Positions 9,794-20,068 of a stretch of DNA of 64,000 nt are shown one piece after another. Origin of the DNA: Rana temporaria (taxonomy: Eukaryota; Chordata; Amphibia; Anura; Ranidae); contig NC_053491.1 in NCBI RefSeq assembly GCF_905171775.1, positions 297,134,799 to 297,198,798 on the forward strand. Direction: 5' to 3'. A program made the position numbers and the translations under genes. A model generated the notes under the pieces. It saw nothing but the letters and a program-made list of their open reading frames with translations, made no database searches and was not told the DNA's origin. Within the stretch, counting starts at the first letter, position 1; the number at the start of each line of letters is the position of its first letter.

Positions 9794-11354
9794 CAGGGAG
9801 TGCAGAATTATTAGGCAAGTTGTGTTTTTGAGGATTAATTTTATTATTGAACAACAACCATGTTCTCAATGAACCCAAAAAACTCATTAATATCAAAGCT
9901 GAATATTTTTGGAAGTAGTTTTTAGTTTGTTTTTAGTTTTAGCTATTTTAGGGGGATATCTGTGTGTGCAGGTGACTATTACTGTGCATAATTATTAGGC
10001 AACTCAACAAAAAAAAAATATATACCCATTTCAATTATTTATTTTTACCAGTGAAACCAATATAACATCTCAACATTCACAAATATACATTTCTGACATT
10101 CCAAAACAAAACAAAAACAAATCAGTGACCAATATAGACAACTTTATTTGCAAGGACACTCAAAAGCCTGCCATCCATGGATTCTGTCAGTGTTTTGATC
10201 TGTTCACCATCAACATTGCGTGCAGCAGCAACCACAGCCTCCCAGACACTGTTCAGAGAGGTGTACTGTTTTCCCTCCTTGTAAATCTAACATTTAATGA
10301 TGGACCACAGGTTCTCAATGGGGTTCAGATCAGGTGAACAAGGAGGCCATGTCATTAGTTTTTCTTCTTTTATACCCTTTCTTGCCAGCCACGCTGTGAA
10401 GTACTTGGACGCGTGTGATGGAGCATTGTCCTGCATGAAAATCATGTTTTTCTTGAAGGATGCAGACTTCTTCCTGTACCACTGCTTGAAGAAGGTGTCT
10501 TCCAGAAACTGGCAGTAGGACTGGGAGTTGAGCTTGACTCCATCCTCAACCCGAAAAGGCTCCACAAGCTCATCTTTGATGATACCAGCCCAAACCAGTA
10601 CTCCACCTCCACCTTGCTGGCGTCTGAGTCGGACTGGAGCTCTCTGCCCTTTACCAATCCAGCCACGGGCCCATCCATCTGGCCCATCAAGACTCACTCT
10701 CATTTCATCAGTCCATAAAACCTTAGAAAAATCAGTCTTGAGATATTTCTTGGCCCAGTCTTGACGTTTCAGCTTGTGTGTCTTGTTCAGTGGTGGTCGT
10801 CTTTCAGCCTCTTACCTTGGCCATGTCTCGGAGTATTGCACACCTTGTGCTTTTGGGCACTCCAGTGATGTTGCAGCTCTGAAATATGGCCAAACTGGTG
10901 GCAAGTGGCATCTTGGCAGCTGCACGCTTGACTTTTCTCAGTTCATGGGCAGTTATTTTGCGCCTTGGTTTTTCCACACTCTTCTTGCGACCCTGTTGAC
11001 TATTTTGAATGAAACGCTTGATTGTTCGATGATCACGCTTCAGAAGCTTTGCAATTTTAAGAGTGCTGCATCCCTCTGCAAGATATCTCACTATTTTTGA
11101 CTTTTCTGAGCCTGTCAAGTCCTTCTTTTGACCCATTTTGCCAAAGGAAAGGAAGTTGACTAATAATTATGCACACCTGATATAGGGTGTTGATGTCATT
11201 AGACCACACACCTTCTCATTACAGAGATGCACATCACCTAATATGCTTAATTGGTAGTAGGCTTTCGAGCCTATACAGCTTGGAGTAAGACAACATGCAT
11301 AAAGAGGATGATGTGGTCAAAATACTAATTTGCCTAATAATTCTGCACTCCCTG
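9794..11354 (-). mobile_element. Tc1/mariner element, full length
   Basis: Ends CAGGGAGTGCAGAATTATTA (left) and its reverse complement (right), flanked by TA at 9792-9793 and 11355-11356. Inner copies of the repeat motif (ATAATTATTAGGCAAC near 9988, and TAATAATTATGCACACC near 11161) give the double-repeat layout of IR/DR Tc1 elements. One transposase gene is on the minus strand with a single visible frame break. The good match between ends and the small damage suggest a fairly recent arrival. Confidence 0.95.
10287..11136 (-). pseudogene. Tc1 transposase, frameshifted
   Basis: Cut-and-paste transposase. The first part (11136 down to 10804) starts MGQKKDLTGSEKSKIVRYL, with helix-turn-helix motifs in the N-terminal 110 residues. 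The second part (10703 down to 10287) is the DDE domain: MQDNAPSHASKY with the second Asp and CSPDLNPIENLW with the catalytic Glu (DD34E). The two parts are joined by reading through about 10703-10810 with a frame change near 10800-10810. The first catalytic Asp lies just upstream of 10703. One or two small lesions separate this copy from an intact gene. Confidence 0.9.
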
Positions 11355-12111
11355 TACATGATGATTAATGGGAAAGATAAACTACAATATCAGATGACTG
11401 AATTTTCCCCCATTTTTTTTTTTTGCTTTACCGTATTCACCTACCCGCCCTTACTATCCCTACCCATGGGGGGGAGATGGGAGGAAATGGAAAGTGAAGG
11501 GGCAAAAAGAATGGGGCTTTCCCTCCCCCTTTTTTTTTTTCTCTCTCCTTTTTTTTCTCCTTAGGTGGATGTAAATCATCCACAAAGGGAAATATATAAA
11601 GAACACTTTAAACACTAGAGATATAGGTTAATATACACATAATAAACACAGATACATAGATAGCACAAAAATAAACCTGTAAGGGTTTTTAAATTAATAT
11701 ATATGTAGGGAGGTACGTAGACATGTATGGGGGTGCGTGTATATACATACCAGTACACAAAACCCCCCCTTTTCTTTTTCTTTTTTTTCTCTTCACTAGG
11801 AAATACTACCATTAAAAAAACACGATATAAACACGAAAAACACGATAGGGGCACAAGAATAGGAGAAGAAAGGAGGGAACACCCAAATAGGGAACAATTT
11901 CTATGGAGGAAGGGAGAGGAGGAGGAAGGTATATTAATTGATTTATTCCATTCCCCCCCCCCCCCCTTTTTTTTTTTTTTTGTATTTGTCGTGTTTGTAT
12001 TTATAAATGTAATGTTCATCGTCTTAGATGGAAGCTGGTTTTATATGTAAGTGATGTTAAGCAATATATAGAAAATGAAAAAAAAAATAATTATAAAAAA
12101 AAAAAAAAAAA

Positions 12112-12126
12112 AGAATTGTCACATAG
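12112..12126. repeat. Target-site duplication, right copy
   Basis: Exact repeat of 9377-9391, immediately after the A-run of the truncated L1. The Ngaro recombinase continues from here. Confidence 0.9.
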
Positions 12127-12804
12127 TCACATTTCCAAAATCATGGCAGGGGTATCCTTTTTCTTCAAATTGAGAAACTTACCTCCATGCACAGCATTCG
12201 TTTCCTATTCAGCAGGCCATGAAAGGCTATAGGAAGAGCCATTCCTTTCCAGATAATAGGAGACCCATTTCGATTCACTTATTAAAACAGCTGTGTGTTA
12301 CTACGCATGCAGTGTGTTCATCCAGTTTTGAGGCTAGGTTACTCAATACAGATTTTGTACTAGCTTTTTTTTGGGGCTCTCAGAATATCGGAGTTGCTGC
12401 CAAAAAACAATGCAGTAGTTGTAGGTTTGCTAAAACAGCATGCGATTGTCTCTGAGACAGGGATCAGATTGTTCATTCCGTTATCAAAGAAGGATAGGTT
12501 AGGTAAAGACAGTTGGGTATCTTTAGGCCAATGTGGGGATGTGGATATATGTCCAGTTAGAGCCATAACCTAGCAGTTAGGCCAATAGGGGAAGGTGTAT
12601 TTTTGATTTACACGGATGGGTCCCCTCTTACTCAGTATCAGTTCAATTTAATATTAAAGGCATACTTCTCACTCTTTCAGGATCGGGCCAGCTATGGAGG
12701 TTGCTGAGATGGGATTGGATGATACAGTAATCAAACGGTTGGGTAGATGGGAATCTCAATGTTTTCAGATTTATGTCAGACCTGATCTTTTTCTTTAATT
12801 CTAG

Positions 12805-12985
12805 GCAATAGAAGATATGTTTGGATCCTGGGACACTCTTTTGTACACTGGGCTAATAAAAAAGAGCCAAGAAGCGCTGCTATACGTCCAATTCATCTCT
12901 GGATCGGGCAGAAATTTAAATTTTATGGAAAGGAATTAGAGGTCTTCAATGGGCTTCTAGCCGGTGTTATAAAGCAGCAAATTAT
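12805..12985 (+). pseudogene. SGNH-type hydrolase remnant of the Ngaro element
   Basis: After the recombinase Tyr a new block reads VWILGHSFVHWANK (about 12818-12860), then LWIGQKFKFYGKELEV, and in the next frame GIRGLQW near 12928-12948. The GHS motif with this context resembles the SGNH/GDSL hydrolase-like frame carried by some animal Ngaro elements (family knowledge from memory). Its role in the element is unknown to me. The fragment is short and ends where hAT sequence begins. Confidence 0.5.
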
Positions 12986-14550
12986 AACATGAACAAACTC
13001 AGCCAAATACTATTCAATTATTCTGGACTGCACACCTGATGTTTGTCATATTGAGAAAATTACAGTGATTGTACATTTTGTTGATGTAAGCAAATCATCA
13101 GATAAGAGGACTGAAAGATTTACCACAAGAGAACATCTCTTGGTATTTATTCCACTACAGTAGACTACAGGTGCCTTTGCAGCAGAAACTCTCCTTGAAC
13201 AGCTTGAGCAAATTAGATTGCAGATTGAAAATCTGCACGGTCAAAGGTATGACAATGGGAGTAACATGAAAGGCACAGAAAATGGAGCACAGAAGAGAAT
13301 CCTGGATTTAAACCCATGTGCCTTTTTTGTGCCCTGCAATGCACATTTTTAAAACTTGGTAGTCAACAATGCTTCTAGGTGTTGTCTGGAAGCAACTACT
13401 ATCTTCAGGTTGGTTCAACAGATCTATATATTTTTTTCTATTCATCGACTAAGCCTTGGCAAGCTCTAATTAGCCATATATCCGAATTAGGCATAAGGAG
13501 ATTTGGGTCGAAGCGATACGAGATATCATCTTAGTAATATATATGATGCTTTGATAGAGATCTTTGATGATACAAGCCTTACAGGCCTTACATCTGAAAA
13601 TACTTCCCGAATTGAAGCCAAGGTCCTTGCTGATGCAATTAGTAGGTTCAAGTTTGTGGTATACCTTGTTGCATGGTACCCTTTTTAAAAGTCAATCTTT
13701 CAAGCAAGCTACTACAAAATATATTTAAATATAGCTACAAGGCAATTGCAAACTACTAAGAATTATCTCGTGGACTGCAGGTGTGATGAGGGTTTTCAAC
13801 AAGTTTTGACAGATGCTACTGAGTTGGCAACACAGATACTACCAAACTTTGAGACAGAACAGTTAGAAACAGGAGAAAGAAATGGCAGTTTGAACATGAG
13901 GCCCGAGAAGAGGCACCACAAGATCCAAAGCAGAAATTCAAAACAGGTTTTTACTATGTTGTTTTAGACATGGCCATACAATCTATTGAAGAGAGATTTC
14001 AACAGCTACAACAATATAATTCACGATTTAGCTTCCTGTATGATATATACAGGACTGCATACATTTGAAAAGGTTATTGATGCATAATAGAAACTAAGAT
14101 ATTGATGCCGAAGATCTGTATTGCAAACTTGAAGCAATAGCTCGAAGACTTCCAAAGTCTATGCCACCACAAGAAGTACTTATCTTTATACAATAAAAAC
14201 CTCTGAAAAACATGCCTAATGTTTCTGTTGCTCTAAGGATCCTTCACACACTTCCAGTATGATTGGCAAGTAGTTAACGTAGTTTCTCAAAGCTCAAACT
14301 TAAAAAAACGTACATACGTTCAACAATGTTAGAAAAGACTAGTGGGCTTGGCAACTGTATCAATTGAACATGCCCAGGCATCAGCATTTGATCTGGTTGA
14401 ATTGGTGAAAAATTTTGATGCGTCTGAAATTGAAATGTTTATGAGGAAACTGTCTTTGATTGTTTGTCTGACTGTAAGAGAAATCAAAGTTGGATTTTTT
14501 GGGGGGGGTGTTGCAAGTAGCTGGTCTTACCTAGGGTGCAAAATAGTCTA
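12985..14550 (+). pseudogene. hAT transposase fossil, ZMYM1-like group
   Basis: Read across frames: YSIILDCTPD near 13015-13045 (carrying a conserved Asp), TVIVHFVDVSKSSDKRTE, then QSYDNGSNMKG-like and NPCAFFVPCNAHFL blocks (13240-13350), and RLSLGK. Later parts include SRIEAKVLADAISRFKFVV (13605-13665), MAIQSIEERFQQL (13970-14010), and a C-terminal dimerisation-like block LATVSIEHAQASAFDLVELV (14346-14405). This order matches transposases and domesticated genes with the ZMYM/TTF-type hAT fold. There are many stops; no terminal repeats were found. Confidence 0.65.
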
Positions 14551-14804
14551 GCACCGGCCCCGATTCCCAAGGCCCGATCCTGAGGGTGCAGGGAAAAGTT
14601 TTGAGTAACTTTGTTGTTGCCCTCTGTGGCATAAAAATTCACAGTCTGCGAGTCCTAGTTCACCTGCTGCCGGCTTTAAAAAAAATCTGCCAGGAATTTT
14701 TGTGCCCCCTTCAAGCGGGTGGCGGATATTGAGGCCAGGTTCTGTTCGGCCCAGCCGAAGATCTCATGCGGTCAACTGAAGGGAAGGGCTCCTGGTCCCC
14801 CCCT
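14551..14804. other. Unassigned sequence
   Basis: No frame here resembles a domain I know, and no repeat boundary is clear. It lies between the hAT fossil and a DIRS fragment, so it may be decayed transposon DNA. Confidence 0.4.
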
Positions 14805-15060
14805 TGCTTGTTGATGTAAGCGACCAACCACTACATTGTCAGTGCGAACTTGCGGGTGGTGACCTACTATCAGCGCTTGAAAGGCCTTCAATGCTTTCTG
14901 GATTGCCAACAATTCCCTCCAATTCAAAGCCCCCTGCTGAAGGAAATAGTGTCGGTAGTGACAATCGGTGTCTTTGGTGTGTGGCCTTTAGCGTTGCCAA
15001 CAGAACCCTGAGAAGATTGCGACGGACCTGCCACCACCATAATGATGTTAGGTGGATTGG
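14805..15060 (-). pseudogene. DIRS-type RNase H fragment
   Basis: On the minus strand, 14940 down to 14810 reads ELLAIQKALKAFQALIVGHH followed by a VRTDN motif, the second and third catalytic blocks of a retroelement RNase H as in DIRS (compare LELRAARLAL and SDNATAV in DIRS B). A WRE-like stretch precedes it. The rest of the element is absent. Confidence 0.5.
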
Positions 15061-16082
15061 GAGTCTCCTGACTTTAGTTCATCACTCTAGAACAGCTGTC
15101 ACTAAATGCCCGCCCGAATGCCGCTTCTGCCCAGACCGCCAGTATAATTCTAAAATTACAGCAAGCGTTGGGCACATGGGCGTACATGGCAAGGGTGGGC
15201 ACATGGGCGTACATGTACGTCCCTGCCTTCTCGCAGGTAAGGGGTCCAATTGGATCCCCCCCCGGTGCCTGCGGCAGTCGGTTTTGCTTCAGGAGCGATC
15301 CATGATGAGGGGGCAGCCATTGATTTCTGGCCACCCCCGCACAATCGCTCCTGGCGAATGAGAAGCTTCCCCTGCCTGTGTAATGTAAACACAGGCAGGA
15401 GGAAGTGATGTCATCTCTCCTTGCGATGGTCTTTTCTTCCAGAGCAGCAAGGAGAGAAGACATCAAGTAAGCCTTTAAAAGCAGGGGGGGGACAGTGGTG
15501 CTTTTTTTTATCATTTATTTTGCTTTTTTAATCCATTTTGAAACTGTTCCTTACATTTTTTTTTACCATTTTTATTGTTCTCAGGGAATGTAAATATCCC
15601 CTATGACAGCAATAGGTAGTAACAGGTACTCTTTTTTTTAAAAAAATTGGGTCTATTGGACCCTAGATCTTTCCTCTGCCCTCTAAGCATCTGACCACAC
15701 CAAGATTGGTGTGATAAAATGCTTTCCCAATTTCCAAATGGCGCTGTTTATATCCAGGGGGGACATTCCCTCCCACTGCTCATAAAAGCAGTCTAGAGGC
15801 TAATTAGTCGCTAGGATTGCTTTTGCATGAAAGCCGACCGCTGGCTGAAAAGAACGATATCAAGATGATACCTAAACCCGCAGGCATCATTCTGGTATAA
15901 CCATTCAAAGTCCAGCAACATACCAGTATATACCAGTATGTTGCTGGTCCTTGTTGGACATGTATTGTAATCTTTTATTTTTTTCATGCAGCCTGTTGGC
16001 TGAATGAAAAAAAAAAGAGATTGATTGGTGGGTATGCCCACCATTAGAATACCTCCCTTCATCCACCCACTTCTAATGATGG
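15061..16082. repeat. Frog repeat segment left of a hAT insertion
   Basis: Non-coding. 15158-15225 repeats the phrase GGGCACATGGGCGTACATG. 15840-15950 has the stem-like inverted sequences (ATCAAGATGATACC, CCAGCAACATA with TATGTTGCTGG) found in the TTAA-type family of this window (compare 37640-37680). It continues after the hAT insertion at 17963, with the same family reaching 19557, where it ends AAGTGG-TTAA. Confidence 0.45.
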
Positions 16083-16339
16083 CAGTGGCGGCTGGTGAAG
16101 TTTTAAAATGGGGGGGGTGCCAGACTCAGCCCCTCTTGTTGACCACTTCTCTTAAGCCACACCCCTTATATAATCCACCCACTCCACCCCTGTATTCCAC
16201 TAGTGTCAGGAGTATTTAGCGGAAAAAAAAATCAATGCAATGAAAAATTAAGAAATGTCTACATTGCTTTAAACAGCTTTAAAATACCATAACCTAACAG
16301 CATACGTGACAGAATCAAAGACTGCAAATACTGTAGAGT

Positions 16340-17075
16340 GTATTGTGGTGGGTGGTATGTGTAGGAGAGGGGTGTGGAGTGTATGGCTTTACATGTAGGA
16401 GAGGGGTGCAGAGTGTATGGTACGTGTAGGAGAGGGGTACAGAGTGTATGGCGGTACATGTAGGAGAGGGGTGTGGAGTGTATGGCGGTACATGTAGGAG
16501 AGGGGTGCGGAGTGTATTGCGGTACATGTAGGAGAGGGGTGCGGAGTGTATGGCGGTACATGTAGGAGAGGGGTGCGGAGTGTATGGCGGTACATGTTAC
16601 ATGTAGGAGAGGGGTGCAGAGTGTATGGCGGTACATGTTACATGTAGGAGAGGGGTGCAGAGTGTATGGCGGTACATGTTACATGTAGGAGAGGGGTGCA
16701 GAGTGTATGGCGGTACATGTTACATGTAGGAGAGCGGTGCAGAGTGTATGGCGGTACATCATGTAGGAGAGGGGTGCAGAGTGTATGGCGGTGCATGTAG
16801 GAGAGGGGTGCAGAGTGTATGGCGGTGCATGTAGGAGAGCGGTGCGGAGTGTATGGCGGTGCATGTAGGAGAGCGGTGCGGAGTGTATGGCGGTGCATGT
16901 AGGAGAGCGGTGCGGAGTGTATGGCGGTACATGTAGGAGAGGGGTGCGGAGTGTATGGCGTTACATGTAGGAGAGGGGTGCGGAGTGTATGGAGGTACAT
17001 GTTACATGTAGAAGAGGGGTGCAGAGTGTATGGCGGTACATGTAGGAGAGGGATGCAGGGCACATTACATGGGGA
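16340..17075. repeat. 34-bp minisatellite
   Basis: About 20 tandem copies of a unit like TGTAGGAGAGGGGTGCGGAG followed by TGTATGGCGGTACA. Some copies carry an extra 7 bases (TGTTACA). The three-way open reading frames across it (Tyr-Thr-Pro-His rich) are artefacts of the repeat. Confidence 0.95.
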
Positions 17076-17900
17076 GGGGTGCAGAGTACATTATATAGGG
17101 CACAAGATAAAAAGGCATTGGAATGTAGCTGATCAGCTGTGCCTGTGTTAGGGGGGAGAGAGCAGATAATCTATATTAGGCTAAGCAGTTGGAGTGCTGG
17201 GATCGCAGGGACATAAAATGGTCTGATAAGAGGTAAAGTACAGGAGAAAAAGGCTGCAGGGAGACTAACTCAGTGGGACTGAAAAGATAAGAACATCGAG
17301 CAGCTTTTGCAGAGACAGAGGGGAGATTTATGACAGGGAGAGCCAGTGGAGAACAATCTGGAGGGAGGGAGGGGGGAGAGGGGTGAACACAGCAGATGGA
17401 GCCACGCTGCAAGAGAGTGACATGACAGGAGAAATTAACTTTCTCTCAGCTGGAGAGAGAGAGAACCTCCGATCCCCACACTCACCTTCAGCTTCAGGCT
17501 TGGCACTGTCAGCTTCTTGCCCATCCACCCCATTAGTGATCCGTGTTCTGCCTCCAGAGTCCACACTATGCTTGGCTGAGCGTCACCAGAGATGCTGATG
17601 TCACTTCCGGTTTTGACTGCCTGTGATAACCAGAAGTCATTACTAGTATGCAAAGCCGTAGCACTTGGACCGGATGCAGTTTTGCGCAATGGAAAGCGCC
17701 CGCAAAGCAGGTTTAAAGCCTGCAAATTAAATGCCTCGTCTGCAATCTCATGATTGCATTGACGTGGCATTTCCCATACTGCACTTGTCCGGCGCTCAAA
17801 CATAGTGCACTTAAGGATTTTTTTTTTTCAATTTTATTTTTCTTAAAGGGCCATTTAAAAAAAAATATATATATATAAATATTTTTTTCTTTTTTTTTTA
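17076..17900. other. Unassigned part of the hAT element
   Basis: Sequence between the minisatellite and the right hAT end. A 122-codon minus-strand frame (17435-17803) has no recognisable domain. 17820-17900 is T- and A-rich. I see no gene. Confidence 0.4.
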
Positions 17901-18020
17901 TTGCTTGGGAGGGGGGGTGGCGCCCATGCGCCACCTATGGACGGGCCGCCACTGAATGATGGGCATACATGCACCATTTATATATGCCGAAGCATGGGGG
18001 CATCCTCCCGCAAAAAAGTT

Positions 18021-18091
18021 ATGCCGCGTACACACGGTCACTTTTCCACGGGCAAGCCTCCGTCGGAATTTCGACCGCATGTACGCGACAT
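18021..18091. mobile_element. 71-bp mini-MITE of the GCCGCGTACACACGGTC family
   Basis: Starts ATGCCGCGTACACACGGTC and ends with its imperfect reverse complement (GACCGCATGTACGCGACAT). The same terminal sequence bounds the larger MITE at 27152-27632, so this appears to be an internally deleted relative. Confidence 0.6.
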
Positions 18092-18189
18092 AAAAAGTAG
18101 TATTTTGCAGATCTCGCTTTTTGTCACAAAGTTTTGAAAATTTAAAAAAAATGTTTTTCTTCATTTTCAAAAACAAATGAGAGCTGTAA

Positions 18190-19110
18190 AATATTCACCA
18201 TGCCTCTCAGCAAATAGCTTGGGGTGGCTACTTTCCGAAATGGGGTCATTTAGGGGGGTTTTGTGCTATCTTTGCATTTTATGGCCTTCGAAACTGTGAT
18301 AGGTAGTGAGGAGTGAAATCAAAAATTTGCACCCTTAGAATTCCTGATGGCGGTGCTTGGTTTTCGGGGGCCCGTACGCAGCTAGGCTCCCAAAATGTCC
18401 CACTTGTGTGGTATCCCCGTGACATGTGTGAGCAATATATAATTTAGTGACAACTTTTTTTTTGTCATTATTCAATCACTTGGAAAAAAAAAATTAAATA
18501 TTCAATTCAATATTCCTCAACATGCCTCTCAGCAACTAGATTGGGGTATCCACTTTGGGGGGGGGGGGGGGGTTGTGCCATCTGGAAATGTATGGCCTTC
18601 AAAACAGATAGGTAGTGAGGAGTGAAATCAAAAATGTAAGCCCTTAAAAATCTTTAAAGCCATGCTTGGTTTTTGGGGTCCCGTACGCGGCTAGGCTCCC
18701 AAACTCAGGAGAAGTAGCAGAATGTATTTTAGGGTGTAATTCCACATATGCCCATGGCATGTTTGAGCAATATACTGTATCATTTTGTGACAACTTTGTG
18801 CAAAAACAAAAATTTGTAATTTTCCCACAACTTGTGGCAAAATATAAAGTATTCAATGGACTCAACATGCCTTTCAGCAAATAGCTTGGGGTGTCTACTT
18901 TCCAAAGTGCTATTTTGGCATTTTATGGCCTTCGAAACTGTGATAGGTAGTGAGGAGTGAACTAAAAAATTTGCACTCTTAGAAATCCTAAAGTGGGTGA
19001 TTGCTTTTCGGGCCCCATACGCGGCTAGGCTCCAAAAAAGTTATTTTTTGTCATTATTCAATCAAATAAATATTCAATGGGCTCAATATGCCTCTCAGCA
19101 ATTTCCTTGG
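18190..19110. repeat. Tandem partial duplications of a roughly 330-bp module
   Basis: The phrase ATGCCTCTCAGCAA followed by a GGGGTG-TCTACTTTCC stretch recurs near 18200, 18521, 18868 and 19089. The phrases GATAGGTAGTGAGGAGTGAA and CGGCTAGGCTCC recur between them. The copies are diverged and differ in length (about 220 to 350). The module lies in a TTAA-type element whose end is AAGTGG-TTAA at about 19550-19557. Confidence 0.75.
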
Positions 19111-19559
19111 GGTGTCTACTTTCCAAAATGGGGTCATTTGTTGGGGGGGGGGGGTTCCAGAAAATGTACCCTAGTTTGTAGAAGCTATAACTTTTGCACA
19201 AACCATTAAATATACACTTTGACATTTTTTTTTACTAATGACATGTGGCTGAATAAATTTTGGCCTAAATGTATGACTAAAATTGAGTTTAGATTTTTTT
19301 TATAACAAAAAGTAGAAAATATATATATTTTTTAAAATTTTCAGTCATTTTCCATTTACATGCAAAAAAAAAAAAAAAGCAGAGGCAATTAAATACCACC
19401 AAAAGAAAGCTCTATTCGTGGGGAAAAAAAGGACGCAAATTTTGTTTGGGTACAACATTGCATGACCGAATAGTTACCAGTTAAAGCAGCGCAGCGCAAA
19501 ATTGTAAAACACCTCTGGTCTTTAAGCTGCATAATGGTTCGGGGTGGAAGTGGTTAATA

Positions 19560-19805
19560 TAAAAGGTGCCCATCAGCGTGTCCCTTATTTTATGTTAAGG
19601 GCCACGCTGATGGGCATATGTTATGTTAAGGGGCACGTTTTGTTGTGCCCATCAGAGTGCCCCTTAATATAAAATGTACCCATCAGGGTGCCCCTTAACA
19701 TAACATTTGGCCATTAGAGTGTCCCTTAACATAAAATGTGCCCATCAGCGTGACCCTTATTTTATGTTAAGGAACACGCTGATGGGCACATTTTATGTTA
19801 AGAGG
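19560..19805. repeat. Inverted and direct copies of a GCCCATCAGCGTG motif
   Basis: The motif and its complement alternate (for example near 19568 and 19602, and near 19740 and 19774), giving two stem-loops with a TTATTTTATGTTAAG loop. It leads into the 31-bp minisatellite. Confidence 0.7.
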
Positions 19806-20064
19806 GACACCTGATGTAAGGAGGCACTCTAACGGGAATGCCTGATGTAAAAGGGCGCTGTGATGGGGACACCTGATGTAAAGGGGCGCTGTGTAGGGGA
19901 CACCTGATGTAAAGGAGCGCTGTGATGGGGACACCTGATGTAAAGGAGCGCTGTGATGGGGACACCTGATGTAAAGGAGCGCTGTGATGGGGACACCTGA
20001 GGTAAAAGGAGCGCTATGATGGGGACACCTGATTTAAAGGGGCACTGTGACTGGGACACCCGAT
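19806..20064. repeat. 31-bp minisatellite, left block
   Basis: Unit GTGATGGGGACACCTGATG plus TAAAGGAGCGCT, about eight copies, spacing exactly 31 between units near 19922 and 19953. The array is cut at 20064 by a TTAA element and one more unit follows at 21724. Confidence 0.9.
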
Positions 20065-20068
20065 TTAA

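Larger units (their letters stand above)
9392..12111 (+). mobile_element. 5'-truncated L1/Tx1 LINE with TSD, carrying a Tc1
   Basis: A 3' LINE fragment inserted in the Ngaro recombinase. The coding end (about 9480-9655) reads KSVIPHLLNAAKMLIPKHWK and then ERWVYKSRDK, the C-terminal block of Tx1-type ORF2. It continues with a T- and C-rich 3' UTR and ends in a long A-run (12080-12111). A 15-bp target duplication flanks it. A complete Tc1 (9794-11354) sits in the 3' UTR. Net L1 length without the Tc1 is about 1.16 kb. Confidence 0.85.
9195..12800 (+). pseudogene. Ngaro tyrosine recombinase, split by an L1 insertion
   Basis: The recombinase would integrate a circular cDNA. The N-terminal DNA-binding part has the block ESTWVEYTTAWNRWFNFAKE (9243-9302). 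The L1 insertion follows (9392-12111). The core resumes at 12127: MAGVSFFFKL, then DNRRPISIHLLKQL (12255-12297) and FVLAFFW (12352-12373). The C-terminal part near 12690-12795 has MEVAEMGLDDTVIKRLGRW and FQIYVRPD, carrying the putative nucleophilic Tyr. Stops and frameshifts separate these blocks, so the gene is dead. Confidence 0.75.
5512..12985 (+). mobile_element. Ngaro-type (DIRS superfamily) retrotransposon fossil, heavily interrupted
   Basis: Pieces of one tyrosine-recombinase retrotransposon occur in the right order on the + strand: gag (5530-5940), RT (5990-6815), RNase H (8314-8482 and 8978-9190), tyrosine recombinase (9195-9391 and 12127-12800), and an SGNH-type hydrolase (12805-12985). 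The gaps are later insertions: a solo LTR (6817-8313), a Tc1 remnant (8483-8977) and a truncated L1 with direct repeats (9392-12111). Skipping the insertions, each protein domain resumes where it stopped. The copy has many stops and is an old fossil. Its terminal repeats were not found. Confidence 0.8.
16083..17954. mobile_element. Non-autonomous hAT with 8-bp TSD and internal minisatellite
   Basis: Ends CAGTGGCGGCTGGTG (left) and the reverse complement of CAGTGGCGGCCCGTC (right), flanked by the 8-base duplication AATGATGG at 16075-16082 and 17955-17962. That is the hAT signature. No transposase is inside. It contains a 34-bp minisatellite (16340-17075) and about 800 bases of unassigned sequence. 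Total 1872 bases. Confidence 0.85.

Noticed and set aside
11615..12050. Frames with long Phe or Lys runs
   Set aside because: They come from homopolymer tracts in the L1 3' UTR.
14804..15361. 185-codon plus-strand frame
   Set aside because: Antisense to a DIRS RNase H fragment and then repeat sequence.
16259..17063. Minus-strand frames rich in Tyr-Thr-Pro-His and Leu-His
   Set aside because: They are open only because a 34-bp tandem repeat cycles through frames. There is no start context or domain.
17435..17803. 122-codon minus-strand frame in the hAT element
   Set aside because: No similarity to a transposase or other domain that I know. Chance is likely in this composition.
19806..20064. 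31-bp array considered as CRISPR-like
   Set aside because: Units are adjacent with no spacers; it is a minisatellite.
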